DNA of 38,310 nucleotides from Methylacidimicrobium fagopyrum (GCA_026225255.1 JAMFSJ010000059.1:1-38310), one strand, 5' to 3'; positions 1-7,620 are shown, counted from the stretch's first letter. Notes: generated by a model not told the origin, from the letters alone. A program made the numbers and translations.

Positions 1-1178
1 CGATGGCGCTCGCGCCGGAAACCAAGGCGTATCATTCCATCTGGATCGACGGCGTGCAGATTGATAACGAAGCGCCGGAGAACAAAAGTTTTGTTGATCC
101 GCTTTACGGCCAGACTTATTTGCCGCGCAAATTCAAGATCGGCTTTGTCATTCCGCCCGTGAACGACATGGACATCTTCACGAACTGCCTCGGCTTCATT
201 GCCGTCGTGGAGAACGACCAATTGATCGGTTACAACGTTGCGGTCGGCGGCGGCATGGGTCGTAGTCACGGCAACGTGCAAACGTATCCGCGTCTCGCCG
301 ATGTCATCGGCTTCTTCACTCCGGACAAACTGGTGGACGTGGCGAAAGCCGTGTTGACGATTCATCGTGATTTTGGTGATCGCACCGACCGCAAACACGC
401 GCGCCTGAAATATGTCGTCGCTGAACGCGGCGTGAAATTCATGCAGGATGAAGTAAATAAGCGCGCGGGCATCACGCTCGCGCCAGCGAAGCCTTATCAA
501 TTCACGACCACCGCCGATCTACTCGACTGGCGCAAAGGCGTGGACGGAAAATGGTTTCTCGGCCTGTTCGTCGAAACCGGTCGCGTGAAGACGGCGCAAA
601 AAGTTGCCTTGCGCGAAGTCGCGGAAAAATTCCCGCACATCGAATTCCGTTTGAGCGCAAATCAAAACGTGATTCTCGCGAACGCCAGCGACGCCGACAA
701 AACAGCCATCAACGCGGTGTTCACGGCGCATGGCGTCAAAACTGAAAATCAAGCGAGCATCATGCGCGCAGCGGGCATGGCCTGTCCGTCGTTGCCCACG
801 TGCGGCCTCGGCCTCGCCGAATCGGAACGCATGTTGCCGGCGATGATTGACCGCATTGATAAACTCGCCAGCGAAGTTGGTTTGACCAACGAAGAGATCA
901 TCATCCGCTCGACCGGCTGCCCGAATGGTTGCGCGCGACCTTACATGGCGGAACTGGCATTTGTCGGCAAAGCGCCCGGACGTTATCAAGTCTGGCTCGG
1001 CGGCAACGCCTCCGGCACGCGCCTGAATCGCATCTGGAAAGACGTGATCAAGGAAGTAGAATTGGAAACCGAACTGCGTCCCGTGCTCGTGCGTTTCGTG
1101 AAGGAACGCAACGCGAATGAACGTTTCGGCGACTGGTGCGACCGCGTGTTTTTGAACGAGCAAAAACCTAATAACTAA
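1..1178 (+). CDS. cysI: Sulfite reductase hemoprotein (CysI-type), 5' truncated by window
   Basis: Catalytic siroheme/[4Fe-4S] subunit reducing sulfite to sulfide in assimilatory sulfate reduction, in the cytoplasm. Seen: 391 codons remain open to the window edge, so the first ATG (base 3) is only an internal Met. The four cluster/siroheme cysteines are present at 261 and 267 (ACPSLPTC) and 306 and 310 (STGCPNGC). Their 6-39-4 spacing equals that of E. coli CysI (434, 440, 479, 483). By that comparison about 170 N-terminal residues lie outside the window. The segment YLPRKFKIG is the usual sulfite/nitrite reductase motif. Nitrite reductase of the same superfamily is the alternative, but cysH, cysD and cysN follow on the same strand. 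The gene ends 41 bases before cysH. Sure of the family, fairly sure of the sulfite role. Confidence 0.93.
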   Translation, partial: MALAPETKAYHSIWIDGVQIDNEAPENKSFVDPLYGQTYLPRKFKIGFVIPPVNDMDIFTNCLGFIAVVENDQLIGYNVAVGGGMGRSHGNVQTYPRLADVIGFFTPDKLVDVAKAVLTIHRDFGDRTDRKHARLKYVVAERGVKFMQDEVNKRAGITLAPAKPYQFTTTADLLDWRKGVDGKWFLGLFVETGRVKTAQKVALREVAEKFPHIEFRLSANQNVILANASDADKTAINAVFTAHGVKTENQASIMRAAGMACPSLPTCGLGLAESERMLPAMIDRIDKLASEVGLTNEEIIIRSTGCPNGCARPYMAELAFVGKAPGRYQVWLGGNASGTRLNRIWKDVIKEVELETELRPVLVRFVKERNANERFGDWCDRVFLNEQKPNN

Positions 1179-1182
1179 AAGA

Positions 1183-1218
1183 CAAGCAACGAAGGATTTA
1201 AAATTTCTTCGTTGCTTG
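1183..1218 (+). promoter_or_regulatory. 12-bp perfect hairpin abutting the cysH start
   Basis: CAAGCAACGAAG (1183-1194) pairs perfectly with CTTCGTTGCTTG (1207-1218) around a 12-base A/T-rich loop. The stem ends one base before the ATG at 1220 and has no following T-run, so it is not an ordinary terminator. It could hide the cysH initiation region or mark an RNA-processing point in the cysI-cysH message. That role is inference. Confidence 0.55.
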
Positions 1219-1219
1219 C

Positions 1220-1906
1220 ATGTTCAATAATATGACTTCCGATCAAATCGCCAAAGCCAACGAGGAATTACGTTCCAAGACGCCGTTGGAAATTGTCCGC
1301 TGGGCCGTTGCGCAAGCCAATGGCCGCGCGATCGTTTCGACCAATTATCGTCCTTACGAAGCGGTCATGCTGCACCTCGCCACCCAAGTGCAGGCGGATA
1401 TCCCGGTGTTGTGGGCGGATCACGGCTATAATCGGGCGGCGACTTACCAGCATGCCGAAACGTTGAAGAAATTGCTTCAGTTAAACATCAAAGCCTTCGT
1501 GCCGAAGATGACGGCGGCGCATTACGACGCAGCCTTCGGCGGCGCACCGGAACCGACGGCGGAAAACGAAGCGCTCATCAAGAATTTCAGCGCCGTGATG
1601 AAGCTGGAACCGTTCGCCCGCGGCCTGAAAGAACTCGCCCCCGCAATCTGGCTCACGGCTCTGCGTAAAGTGCAAAACCCGAATCGCGCGGGCCTGGACA
1701 TCGTGGTCGCGGACGAAAATTTCAATACGATCAAAGTCAGCCCGCTCTTTTATTGGAGTGATGCGGACATGGAAAGTTATCTGAAGCAAAACAATCTGCC
1801 GAACGAATGGGATTATTTCGATCCCGCGAAGGCCGACGACAAACGTGAATGCGGATTACACGCCGCGTGGGGCGGCAAAGCAGTTGGGGGCGGGGCTGGG
1901 GTCTAG
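1220..1906 (+). CDS. cysH: Phosphoadenylyl-sulfate (PAPS) reductase
   Basis: Thioredoxin-dependent reduction of PAPS (or APS) to sulfite, cytoplasmic. Seen: 228 residues against 244 in E. coli CysH. The substrate-binding region is VSTNYRPYEAVMLHL, a variant of the SSSFG-type loop. The block FSAVMKLEPFARGLKELAPA matches the family core, and the catalytic ECGLH stands at 210-214 (Cys211). The extra cysteine pairs that bind [4Fe-4S] in bacterial APS reductases are absent, which favours the PAPS type and implies an APS kinase elsewhere. ECGLH is normally almost terminal; here it is followed by a Gly/Ala-rich 14-residue tail whose stop codon lies inside the left arm of the cassette at 1900-2361. 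An in-frame ATG at 1232 is an alternative start, and no clear ribosome-binding site is visible for either. Confidence 0.92.
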   Translation: MFNNMTSDQIAKANEELRSKTPLEIVRWAVAQANGRAIVSTNYRPYEAVMLHLATQVQADIPVLWADHGYNRAATYQHAETLKKLLQLNIKAFVPKMTAAHYDAAFGGAPEPTAENEALIKNFSAVMKLEPFARGLKELAPAIWLTALRKVQNPNRAGLDIVVADENFNTIKVSPLFYWSDADMESYLKQNNLPNEWDYFDPAKADDKRECGLHAAWGGKAVGGGAGV

Positions 1907-2361
1907 CATCTGGCATCTGGGGGAAATCATCTCCAGACCTATGACGCCAAACTTAAAACCCTATTTTATGGGCGAGCCTTTTGAAAATTCGGAAGCGTGG
2001 AAATCAGCGCGAATGCTGACAAATGAAACCTATTCATTATGCCGCCGTGATCCACTGGCCAAAGATTTTGGGTTGCGCGATCAACTTCAACGGGCGGCGG
2101 TTTCTGTGATGAACAATGTGGCGGAAGGTTGGGAAAGTCTGCACGTTGCGGAAAAACGCCAAGCGTATAATATAGCCCGCAGATCGTGCGGCGAAGTTCG
2201 CTCCATGACCTATGTGTTACTCGACAATAAATTTATATCGGCAACTGAACAAACTAATCTTCAGAAACTGTGCATCCAATCGGGCAAACTGATCAGCGGC
2301 TTAATTCGTTCTCTAGGCGACCGATGAAGAACCCCAAAACCCAGACCCAAGACGCCAGACC
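1900..2361. mobile_element. Candidate intervening-sequence-like cassette carrying a four-helix-bundle gene
   Basis: The segment separates cysH from cysD and carries one small S23/IVP-type gene. Its ends are imperfectly complementary: 1900-1921 matches the reverse complement of 2340-2361 at 17 of 22 positions. In addition 1933-1952 is a direct repeat of 2341-2360 (17 of 20 identical). The left arm contains the cysH stop codon and the right arm ends 9 bases before the cysD ATG. Family knowledge: genes of this protein family are known from intervening sequences in bacterial 23S rRNA that have complementary ends. Calling this segment a mobile or once-mobile cassette is inference. Confidence 0.45.
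1968..2327 (+). CDS. Four-helix bundle protein (S23 / 23S rRNA intervening-sequence protein family)
   Basis: Small helical protein of about 119 residues. The family forms four-helix bundles, and its members are encoded in 23S rRNA intervening sequences and as scattered chromosomal genes; the molecular role is poorly known. Seen: the family signature runs from FENSEAWKSARMLTNETYSL through DFGLRDQLQRAAVSVMNNVAEGWES, then a helical RRSCGEVRSMTYVLLDNKF segment. The start at 1968 gives the usual family length and places FE..W near the N-terminus. An in-frame ATG at 1941 lies inside a flanking repeat and is less likely. The gene has nothing obvious to do with sulfate metabolism; it sits as an insertion between cysH and cysD with repeats on both sides. 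Confidence 0.82.
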   Translation: MGEPFENSEAWKSARMLTNETYSLCRRDPLAKDFGLRDQLQRAAVSVMNNVAEGWESLHVAEKRQAYNIARRSCGEVRSMTYVLLDNKFISATEQTNLQKLCIQSGKLISGLIRSLGDR

Positions 2362-2370
2362 TTTTATTTC

Positions 2371-3309
2371 ATGAGCAGCTATCATCTCGATCATTTGCAG
2401 TATCTGGAAACCGAAGCGATTCACATCATGCGTGAAGTCGCAGGGGAATTTGAGCGCCCCGCCCTGCTCTTTTCCGGCGGCAAAGATTCCATCTGCCTCC
2501 TGCGCCTCGCGGAAAAGGCGTTCCGCCCATCCGACATCCCGATGCCGTTCTTGAACGTCGAGACCGGCCACGAATTTCCTGAACTGATTGAATTCCGCGA
2601 TCGTCGCGCGAAGGAACTTGGCGCAAAACTCATCGTCCGCACCGTGGATGAAGCGATCGCCAAAGGCATCGCACATCCGGCACCCGGCGAGATCAGCCGC
2701 AACAAATTGCAGATTCCCGTGCTGCTCGGGGCAATCGAAGAATTTCAATTTGATTGTGCCATCGGGGGTGCCCGTCGCGACGAGGAAAAAGCCCGCGCGA
2801 AGGAACGTTTCTTCAGTTTCCGCGATTCGTTTGGCCAATGGGATCCGAAAGCCCAGCGTCCGGAGATCTGGAATCTTTACAACGCCCGCGTGAATCCCGG
2901 CGAAAACATGCGCGTTTTTCCGCTCTCGAATTGGACTGAGATGGATGTTTGGGAATACATCAAAAAAGAAAAGCTCGAAGTGCCGAACATTTATTTCAGC
3001 CACGAGCGCGACTGTTTTTGGCGTGGCGGCCAATGGTTGCCCGTGCCGCCGCCGCATACGGATACAACCAAGCCGGATCCCTTTGCTGGTGGACGTCCGA
3101 AACCAAATGAGCCGATCAAAAGATTGATCGTCCGCGTGCGCACGATTGCGGACATGATCAGCACCGGCATGATCGAATCCAAGACGGACACGATTGACGA
3201 CATCATTGCTGAAGTCGCCGCCGCGCGCGTGACCGAACGTGGCACCCGCGCCGACGACAAGGCGTCCGAAGCCGCGATGGAAGATCGTAAAAAAGCCGGT
3301 TATTTTTAA
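2371..3309 (+). CDS. cysD: Sulfate adenylyltransferase subunit 2 (CysD)
   Basis: Small subunit of ATP sulfurylase: ATP + sulfate to adenylyl sulfate (APS) + PPi, driven by GTP hydrolysis in CysN. Seen: 312 residues (E. coli about 302), start MSSYHLDHLQYLETEAIHIM typical of the family, PP-loop SGGKDS at 35-40, and the conserved block RRDEEKARAKERFFSFRD. The C-terminus RKKAGYF is the usual CysD ending, so the gene is complete. It starts 9 bases after the right arm of the upstream cassette, whose repeat therefore forms its leader; no strong Shine-Dalgarno is seen. Thirteen bases separate its stop from the next ATG. Normally cysN follows directly; here a Bro-N/DinD-like gene intervenes. Confidence 0.96.
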   Translation: MSSYHLDHLQYLETEAIHIMREVAGEFERPALLFSGGKDSICLLRLAEKAFRPSDIPMPFLNVETGHEFPELIEFRDRRAKELGAKLIVRTVDEAIAKGIAHPAPGEISRNKLQIPVLLGAIEEFQFDCAIGGARRDEEKARAKERFFSFRDSFGQWDPKAQRPEIWNLYNARVNPGENMRVFPLSNWTEMDVWEYIKKEKLEVPNIYFSHERDCFWRGGQWLPVPPPHTDTTKPDPFAGGRPKPNEPIKRLIVRVRTIADMISTGMIESKTDTIDDIIAEVAAARVTERGTRADDKASEAAMEDRKKAGYF

Positions 3310-3321
3310 GCAATTCCCGAC

Positions 3322-4185
3322 ATGAGCGAATCCGACTTCGATCCCGAAAAACGCATTGCGTTGTTTCAGCGAAAGGAAGTTCGCCGCGTCATTCACAATA
3401 ACGAGTGGTGGTTTGTCATCCTTGATGTTGTCGCCGTGCTGACAGATTCAGTGAATCCAAAAGGTTATTTCACGGATATGCGCCGTCGCGAACCGGAATT
3501 GGCCGAAGCCATAAAGGGGGGTGGCAATTTGCCACCCCCCTTTGGCTTGGAGTTTGACACTGCAGGCGGACGTCAACTGCTCCAATGTTGGAATACCGAA
3601 GGCATCTTCCGCCTCATCCAATCCATTCCCAGCCCGAAGGCTGAGCCGTTTAAGCGGTGGCTGGCGCGGGTCGGCTACGAACGCATCCAGGAGATTGAAG
3701 ACCCGGAACTTGCCACCAAACGCACCCGCGCCATTTATGAAGCCAAAGGTTATTCCGCTGACTGGATCGAGAAACGGATGCGTTCGATCGCCATCCGAGA
3801 TGAATTGACGGATGAATGGAAAAAGCGCGGCGTCAAAGAACAACGCGAATACGCGATCCTCACCGCTGAAATTTCCAAAGCCACGTTTGGCCTGACGCCG
3901 ACGGAATATGCCGAATTCAAACGGCTCAAGCGCGAAAATCTCCGCGATCACATGACCGACCTAGAATTGATTTTTTCCATGCTTGGCGAAGCGGCCACGA
4001 CGGAAATTGCCCGCAACCGCGACACGCAAGGTTTCCCGCAAAATAAGCAAGCCGCACACGCCGGTGGCAAAGTGGCCGGCAACGCGCGGCGCGAACTGGA
4101 AAAGAAAAGCGGACGGAAGGTAGTGACGAATGAAAATTATTTATCACTGGCGCAGACCGCAAAAAAAGCAAAGCGTTTGAATTAG
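3322..4185 (+). CDS. Bro-N / DinD-like antirepressor family protein
   Basis: Relative of phage antirepressors and of the damage-inducible protein DinD, 287 residues. Seen: an N-terminal Bro-N-type region (about 10-115: EVRRVIHNNEWWFVILDVV, then TEGIFRLIQSIPSPKAEPFK, RWLARVGYERIQEIEDPELA), a middle helical region (IAIRDELTDEWKKRGVKEQ, ILTAEISKATFGLTPTEY), and a DinD-like end (ENLRDHMTDLELIFSMLGEA, TTEIARNRDTQGFPQNK, GGKVAGNARRELEKKSG). The Bro-N family binds DNA or modulates repressors; the role of this copy is not known. It lies 13 bases after cysD and 131 bases before cysN, splitting a pair that is normally adjacent, which suggests acquisition. A perfect 14-bp palindrome sits in the coding region. 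CAATTCCC(C)G occurs on both sides of the gene (3311-3319 and 4298-4307). Confidence 0.88.
   Translation: MSESDFDPEKRIALFQRKEVRRVIHNNEWWFVILDVVAVLTDSVNPKGYFTDMRRREPELAEAIKGGGNLPPPFGLEFDTAGGRQLLQCWNTEGIFRLIQSIPSPKAEPFKRWLARVGYERIQEIEDPELATKRTRAIYEAKGYSADWIEKRMRSIAIRDELTDEWKKRGVKEQREYAILTAEISKATFGLTPTEYAEFKRLKRENLRDHMTDLELIFSMLGEAATTEIARNRDTQGFPQNKQAAHAGGKVAGNARRELEKKSGRKVVTNENYLSLAQTAKKAKRLN
3513..3543. repeat. Perfect 14-bp palindrome inside the Bro-N/DinD-like gene
   Basis: AAAGGGGGGTGGCA (3513-3526), loop ATT, TGCCACCCCCCTTT (3530-3543). It is read in frame as KGGGNLPPPF within the Bro-N region. Such a strong GC stem with a 3-base loop is unusual inside a coding sequence. It could be an inserted palindromic element or a site that shapes the mRNA. 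Confidence 0.8.
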
Positions 4186-4316
4186 TCATTCGACAAACAT
4201 GAAACATTTATCCGCCATTTGCTATTCGGTCTTTTTAGCGATCACCAACTCCAATAAGACTCCCGTTTTTGGCTTGGTAGAATCGGACTTTTGATTACAA
4301 TTCCCCGCTCGTAGCA

Positions 4317-5636
4317 ATGTCAAACTCACAGCACCCAATTGAACTCTTGCGCTTCAACACCTGCGGGTCCGTTGATGACGGCAAGTCCACGCTCATCGGC
4401 CGTTTGCTTTACGATTCCAAATCGTTGATGGAAGATCAGATTGAGGCGATGGAAAAATCCGCCGCCATCACTGGTGGCGGGCAGATCAATCTCGCCAACC
4501 TTACCGACGGCCTCCGTGCCGAACGCGAGCAAGGCATCACGATTGATGTCGCGTATCGCTATTTCGCCACGCCGAAACGTAAGTTCATCGTCGCGGATAC
4601 GCCGGGGCATGTGCAATACACGCGCAACATGGTCACGGGTGCGAGCACGGCGAACCTTTCCATCGTGCTCGTGGATGCGCGCCAAGGCGTGATCGAACAG
4701 ACTCGCCGCCACACTTATATCGCGGCGTTGCTCGGGATTCCGCATCTCGTCATCGCGATCAACAAGATGGATCTCGTGGATTGGAAACAGGAACGCTTTC
4801 AGGAAATCCGTAACGAAATCGAAGATTTTCTGCCGAAGCTCGGTGCGTTTCGCGATGTGAAATTCATTCCCATCAGCGCGTTGAATGGCGACAACGTTGT
4901 GGATGCTTCGAAACACACACCGTGGTATGAAGGTCCGCCTTTGCTCGCGCACTTGGAAAATGTCCACATCGCGAGCGACTGGAATTACAATTCTTTCCGC
5001 TTTCCTGTGCAATGGGTCAACCGCCCGAATAATCCGACCGATCAAGCGCTGCATGATTTTCGTGGCTTGAGCGGCCAGATCGCCAGCGGCGTTTTGCGCA
5101 AAGGCCAACAGATCGCCGTCCTGCCCGGCTCAATCAAAACGACCGTGAAAGACATCTGGACTTATGATGGTTCGGTGGACGAAGCGTTTTGTCCGCAATC
5201 TGTGACCATTTGTCTGGAGCATGACATTGATATCAGCCGCGGCGACATGATCGTTGGTTTGGATTTGCTGCCCGGGATGGAATCCAATTTACGCGCGCGT
5301 GTTTGCTGGATGAATATCCGTCCGCTGCAAGTGAATAAAAAATATTTCCTCAAGCACGGCGCCCAGACCGTTCAAGCCGTCGTCACACAGATTGATAATA
5401 AGATCAATTTCAACACGCTCGAACCGGAACCCGCACCCGCCACGCTGGCGGTCAACGACATCGGCGCGATCCGCCTCAAAACCGCTAAGCCGCTGGTGTT
5501 TGATGGCTATACGACAAACCGTTTGACGGGTTCCTTCATCCTGATCGAGCAAGGCACGAATGCGACCGTCGCCGCCGGCATGTTGTATCCGCCGACGGAA
5601 GCCGTGAAACCGGAATACACAGATTTTGCAATTTAA
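4317..5636 (+). CDS. cysN: Sulfate adenylyltransferase subunit 1 (CysN, GTPase)
   Basis: Large, GTP-hydrolysing subunit that pairs with CysD to make APS. Seen: 439 residues; G1 GSVDDGKST at 17-25, the switch region REQGITIDVAYRYF, DTPGH at 94-98 and NKMD at 149-152, followed by EF-Tu-like beta-barrel domains. It is somewhat shorter than E. coli CysN (475) and carries no fused APS kinase (CysC) domain, so PAPS formation must rely on a gene outside the window. The start ATG has no strong ribosome-binding site. The 131 bases before it show no clear promoter, so it may still be transcribed with cysD through the intervening gene. A strong terminator follows at 5681-5720. Confidence 0.96.
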   Translation: MSNSQHPIELLRFNTCGSVDDGKSTLIGRLLYDSKSLMEDQIEAMEKSAAITGGGQINLANLTDGLRAEREQGITIDVAYRYFATPKRKFIVADTPGHVQYTRNMVTGASTANLSIVLVDARQGVIEQTRRHTYIAALLGIPHLVIAINKMDLVDWKQERFQEIRNEIEDFLPKLGAFRDVKFIPISALNGDNVVDASKHTPWYEGPPLLAHLENVHIASDWNYNSFRFPVQWVNRPNNPTDQALHDFRGLSGQIASGVLRKGQQIAVLPGSIKTTVKDIWTYDGSVDEAFCPQSVTICLEHDIDISRGDMIVGLDLLPGMESNLRARVCWMNIRPLQVNKKYFLKHGAQTVQAVVTQIDNKINFNTLEPEPAPATLAVNDIGAIRLKTAKPLVFDGYTTNRLTGSFILIEQGTNATVAAGMLYPPTEAVKPEYTDFAI

Positions 5637-5647
5637 GCAGAAATTTT

Positions 5648-5752
5648 TAAACCGCTAATCTGCGCTGATCTACACTAATAAAAGGCCGAGGTGAATTAAA
5701 ATTCTCCTCGGCCTTTTTTGATTAGCGAAAATTAGCGCAGATCAGCGGTTTA
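5648..5752. repeat. Palindromic repeat type A enclosing a terminator
   Basis: The arms 5648-5679 and 5721-5752 are inverted copies, 27 of 32 positions matching. They are built of near-tandem units of about 10 bases (CGCTAATCT, GCGCTGATCT, ACACTAAT). The arms flank the transcription terminator with no gap. A single half copy (GATCAGCGGTTTAAA) recurs at 7532-7546. Confidence 0.85.
5681..5719. terminator. Bidirectional rho-independent terminator between cysN and the phosphoesterase
   Basis: AAAGGCCGAGG (5681-5691) pairs with CCTCGGCCTTT (5706-5716). Beyond one T-T mismatch, GAATT/AATTC extends the stem around a 2-base loop. A T-run follows on the plus strand and an A-run precedes it, so it can stop cysN and also the convergent minus-strand gene. 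Confidence 0.92.
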
Positions 5753-5757
5753 AAAAA

Positions 5758-7251
5758 TCAAACATTCTTCCCCGCCGGCACACGTTTGCGATTGCCTTTT
5801 TCTTGTGTGGGCACGATTTGATTCGTGCTGGGCAAAACTGGTTTCGGTAAATGCAACGCTTCGTAGATCGCTGATTCCAATCGTCCCGTCGTGTCGGGAA
5901 ACGTCGGCTGCGCGGCTTTATCTTCGTCGAAGCGGAAAGCTGACGTAAGATCGCCAAACGTTTGACGTCGCCACGCGCTGATATTGTCTTCGCGCACGCC
6001 GGTGAATTTTTCCAGAAATTGCAACACGGAAGTGTGATCGAACGGCTGGCTGCAAACCCAGCCGCCGGCCGTCCATGGCGACACGATAATGCACGGCACG
6101 CGATAACCGGCACCGATGGGCCAATCTTTCACGAATTCTTGCGGCGTTCCCGGCGGCGGCACGGGCGGCGCGACGTGGTCGAAGATGCCGTCGTTTTCGT
6201 CGTAGTTCAAAATAAACACGGTCTTCGCCCAGACTTCAGGATTTGCGGCGATGGCGTCGAGCTTGCTCGCGACGAACGCCGCGCCATCGGCAGGCATGTA
6301 GTCGGGATGCTCGGATTGATAACTCGGCGGAAACAGCCACGAGACGGCCGGCAGTTTATCGTTCATCGCATCATACTCAAACTGGCCTTCGGCTCCGCGC
6401 ACGCAACCTTTGAGATAAAGCGGTGAGTCTTTCGGCGCGTTGCGGAATTGATTAAATGTTTCCAGCATGTTCGTGCCGTAGTTGTCAGCCTGCTGGTAAC
6501 ATTTCCAACTGGTGCCCGCTTTTTCCAAACGTTCGGCATACGTGGTCCAACTGAAACCTTGCTTGGGAATTTTATTACTGATGATCGGGCCGCCTGCCGC
6601 CGCGTCGGGATCAATCGTGCCGGTCATCCAATACATGCGGTTCGGCCAGGTCGGCCCCATGATGGAGCAATGATAGGCGTCGCAAATGGTGAACGCCTCG
6701 GCGAGCGCGAATTGAAACGGAATGTCGGCACGCTTGTAATAGCTCATCGTGTAAGGGCCTTTCACGCCATCAGCGGCGCGATGTGCGGGCACCCAGTTAT
6801 CCATCTTGCCACCGTTCCACGCTTCGTGCTGAGTTTTCCAACCGTGATTGGTCGAAGGAATTTTCTGCGCGCTCGTCGTCTTCGTGTCCAAATGAAATGG
6901 CAGCAAGTAGCCATCGGGATTCTCGGGATCGGGCTGATAAAAAACGGAACGACCATTCGGCAACTTCAACGCGTTCGGATCCTCAAAGCCGCGCACGCCG
7001 GCCAGCGTGCCGAAGTAATGATCGAACGAACGATTTTCCTGCATCAACAAAACGACGTGTTTGATGTCCTTCATCGAAGCGCGGCGCGTGGGTTCTTGCG
7101 CGAGGGCGCGGCGTAAATTTGGCGGCATCAAGGTGGCCGCAAACGCCGTAGCCGCCATGCTCGCAGAATATTTCAACATCCGGCGACGCGTCATTTTGAA
7201 AGGACTGGGAGGATTAGAACCATTGGCAGTTGAAGCAGATGATTTGTTCAT
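5758..7251 (-). CDS. Tat-exported phospholipase C-like phosphoesterase
   Basis: Member of the bacterial phospholipase C/acid phosphatase family (alkaline phosphatase superfamily), expected to hydrolyse phospholipid head groups or other phosphate esters outside the cytoplasmic membrane. Seen: 497 residues; twin-arginine signal TRRRMLKYSA (about 21-30) with a following hydrophobic stretch and an Ala-rich cleavage region near 50; metal/catalytic motifs QENRSFDHYFGT (71-82) and DENDGIFDHVAPP (351-363), plus TWPNRMYWMTG. The C-terminal domains that make pseudomonad PlcN/PlcH about 700 residues long are missing, giving the short phosphoesterase form. Substrate unknown. It is a single minus-strand gene, convergent with cysN across the terminator at 5681-5719. 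Confidence 0.88.
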   Translation of the reverse strand: MNKSSASTANGSNPPSPFKMTRRRMLKYSASMAATAFAATLMPPNLRRALAQEPTRRASMKDIKHVVLLMQENRSFDHYFGTLAGVRGFEDPNALKLPNGRSVFYQPDPENPDGYLLPFHLDTKTTSAQKIPSTNHGWKTQHEAWNGGKMDNWVPAHRAADGVKGPYTMSYYKRADIPFQFALAEAFTICDAYHCSIMGPTWPNRMYWMTGTIDPDAAAGGPIISNKIPKQGFSWTTYAERLEKAGTSWKCYQQADNYGTNMLETFNQFRNAPKDSPLYLKGCVRGAEGQFEYDAMNDKLPAVSWLFPPSYQSEHPDYMPADGAAFVASKLDAIAANPEVWAKTVFILNYDENDGIFDHVAPPVPPPGTPQEFVKDWPIGAGYRVPCIIVSPWTAGGWVCSQPFDHTSVLQFLEKFTGVREDNISAWRRQTFGDLTSAFRFDEDKAAQPTFPDTTGRLESAIYEALHLPKPVLPSTNQIVPTQEKGNRKRVPAGKNV

Positions 7252-7441
7252 TTTAGTGACAGACGAAAGTTAATTAAAAAAAGAAACAATAAATCACCCG
7301 CGATTGATAGTGGTGGCATAAACCTGCGCGCCGAGATTATGTTTCATCATTTTCCTACTTGCCGGCAACATGACTAGACGCGCTGGGGGAGTCAAGCGAA
7401 GGGAACGCGCAAAATGTTAAATTACGGTGACGGCGAAAACA

Positions 7442-7514
7442 GACACGGATTTCACGGATGCTCACGAACTCAAACCAACCAAAATTAATTCGTGTTCATC
7501 CGTGAAATCGTGTC
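7442..7514. repeat. Palindromic repeat type B (CACGGATTTCACGGATG family)
   Basis: Left arm 7442-7468 and right arm 7489-7514 are inverted copies differing by one base indel and two substitutions, around a 20-base loop. Each arm is made of 8-9-base near-repeats (CACGGATTT, CACGGATGC, TCACGAA). Elements of this wording are familiar from many environmental bacterial genomes; no function is established. Confidence 0.85.
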
Positions 7515-7545
7515 AAAACTTTTTCCGCAACGATCAGCGGTTTAA

Positions 7546-7578
7546 ATAAAAAAACGGGAAGGCGTTGGCCTTCCCGTT
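7546..7578 (-). terminator. Rho-independent terminator of the Lys-rich protein gene
   Basis: AACGGGAAGGC (7553-7563) pairs with GCCTTCCCGTT (7568-7578) around a 4-base loop. The A-run at 7546-7554 becomes a T-run on the minus strand, directly after the gene at 7621-7953. Confidence 0.88.
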
Positions 7579-7620
7579 CACGTTTCACGGTTGATTTTTT
7601 CAACCTGAAGCTGGAAATTA

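Larger units (their letters stand above)
7252..7620. other. 369-base intergenic region: phosphoesterase leader, repeat type B, half copy of type A, terminator
   Basis: The part nearest 7252 is the leader of the minus-strand phosphoesterase, A/T-rich with no clear promoter that I can defend. It is followed by the palindromic repeat at 7442-7514, a half copy of repeat type A at 7532-7546 and the terminator at 7546-7578. No coding gene is supported here. Confidence 0.6.

Noticed and set aside
1845..1967. Longer N-terminus for the four-helix-bundle protein, from 1845 or 1941
   Set aside because: 1845 lies inside cysH and 1941 inside the flanking repeat; the family length and first motif fit the ATG at 1968.
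2293..3396. Long open frame of about 367 codons on the minus strand
   Set aside because: It is the antisense shadow of cysD, which matches its family throughout.
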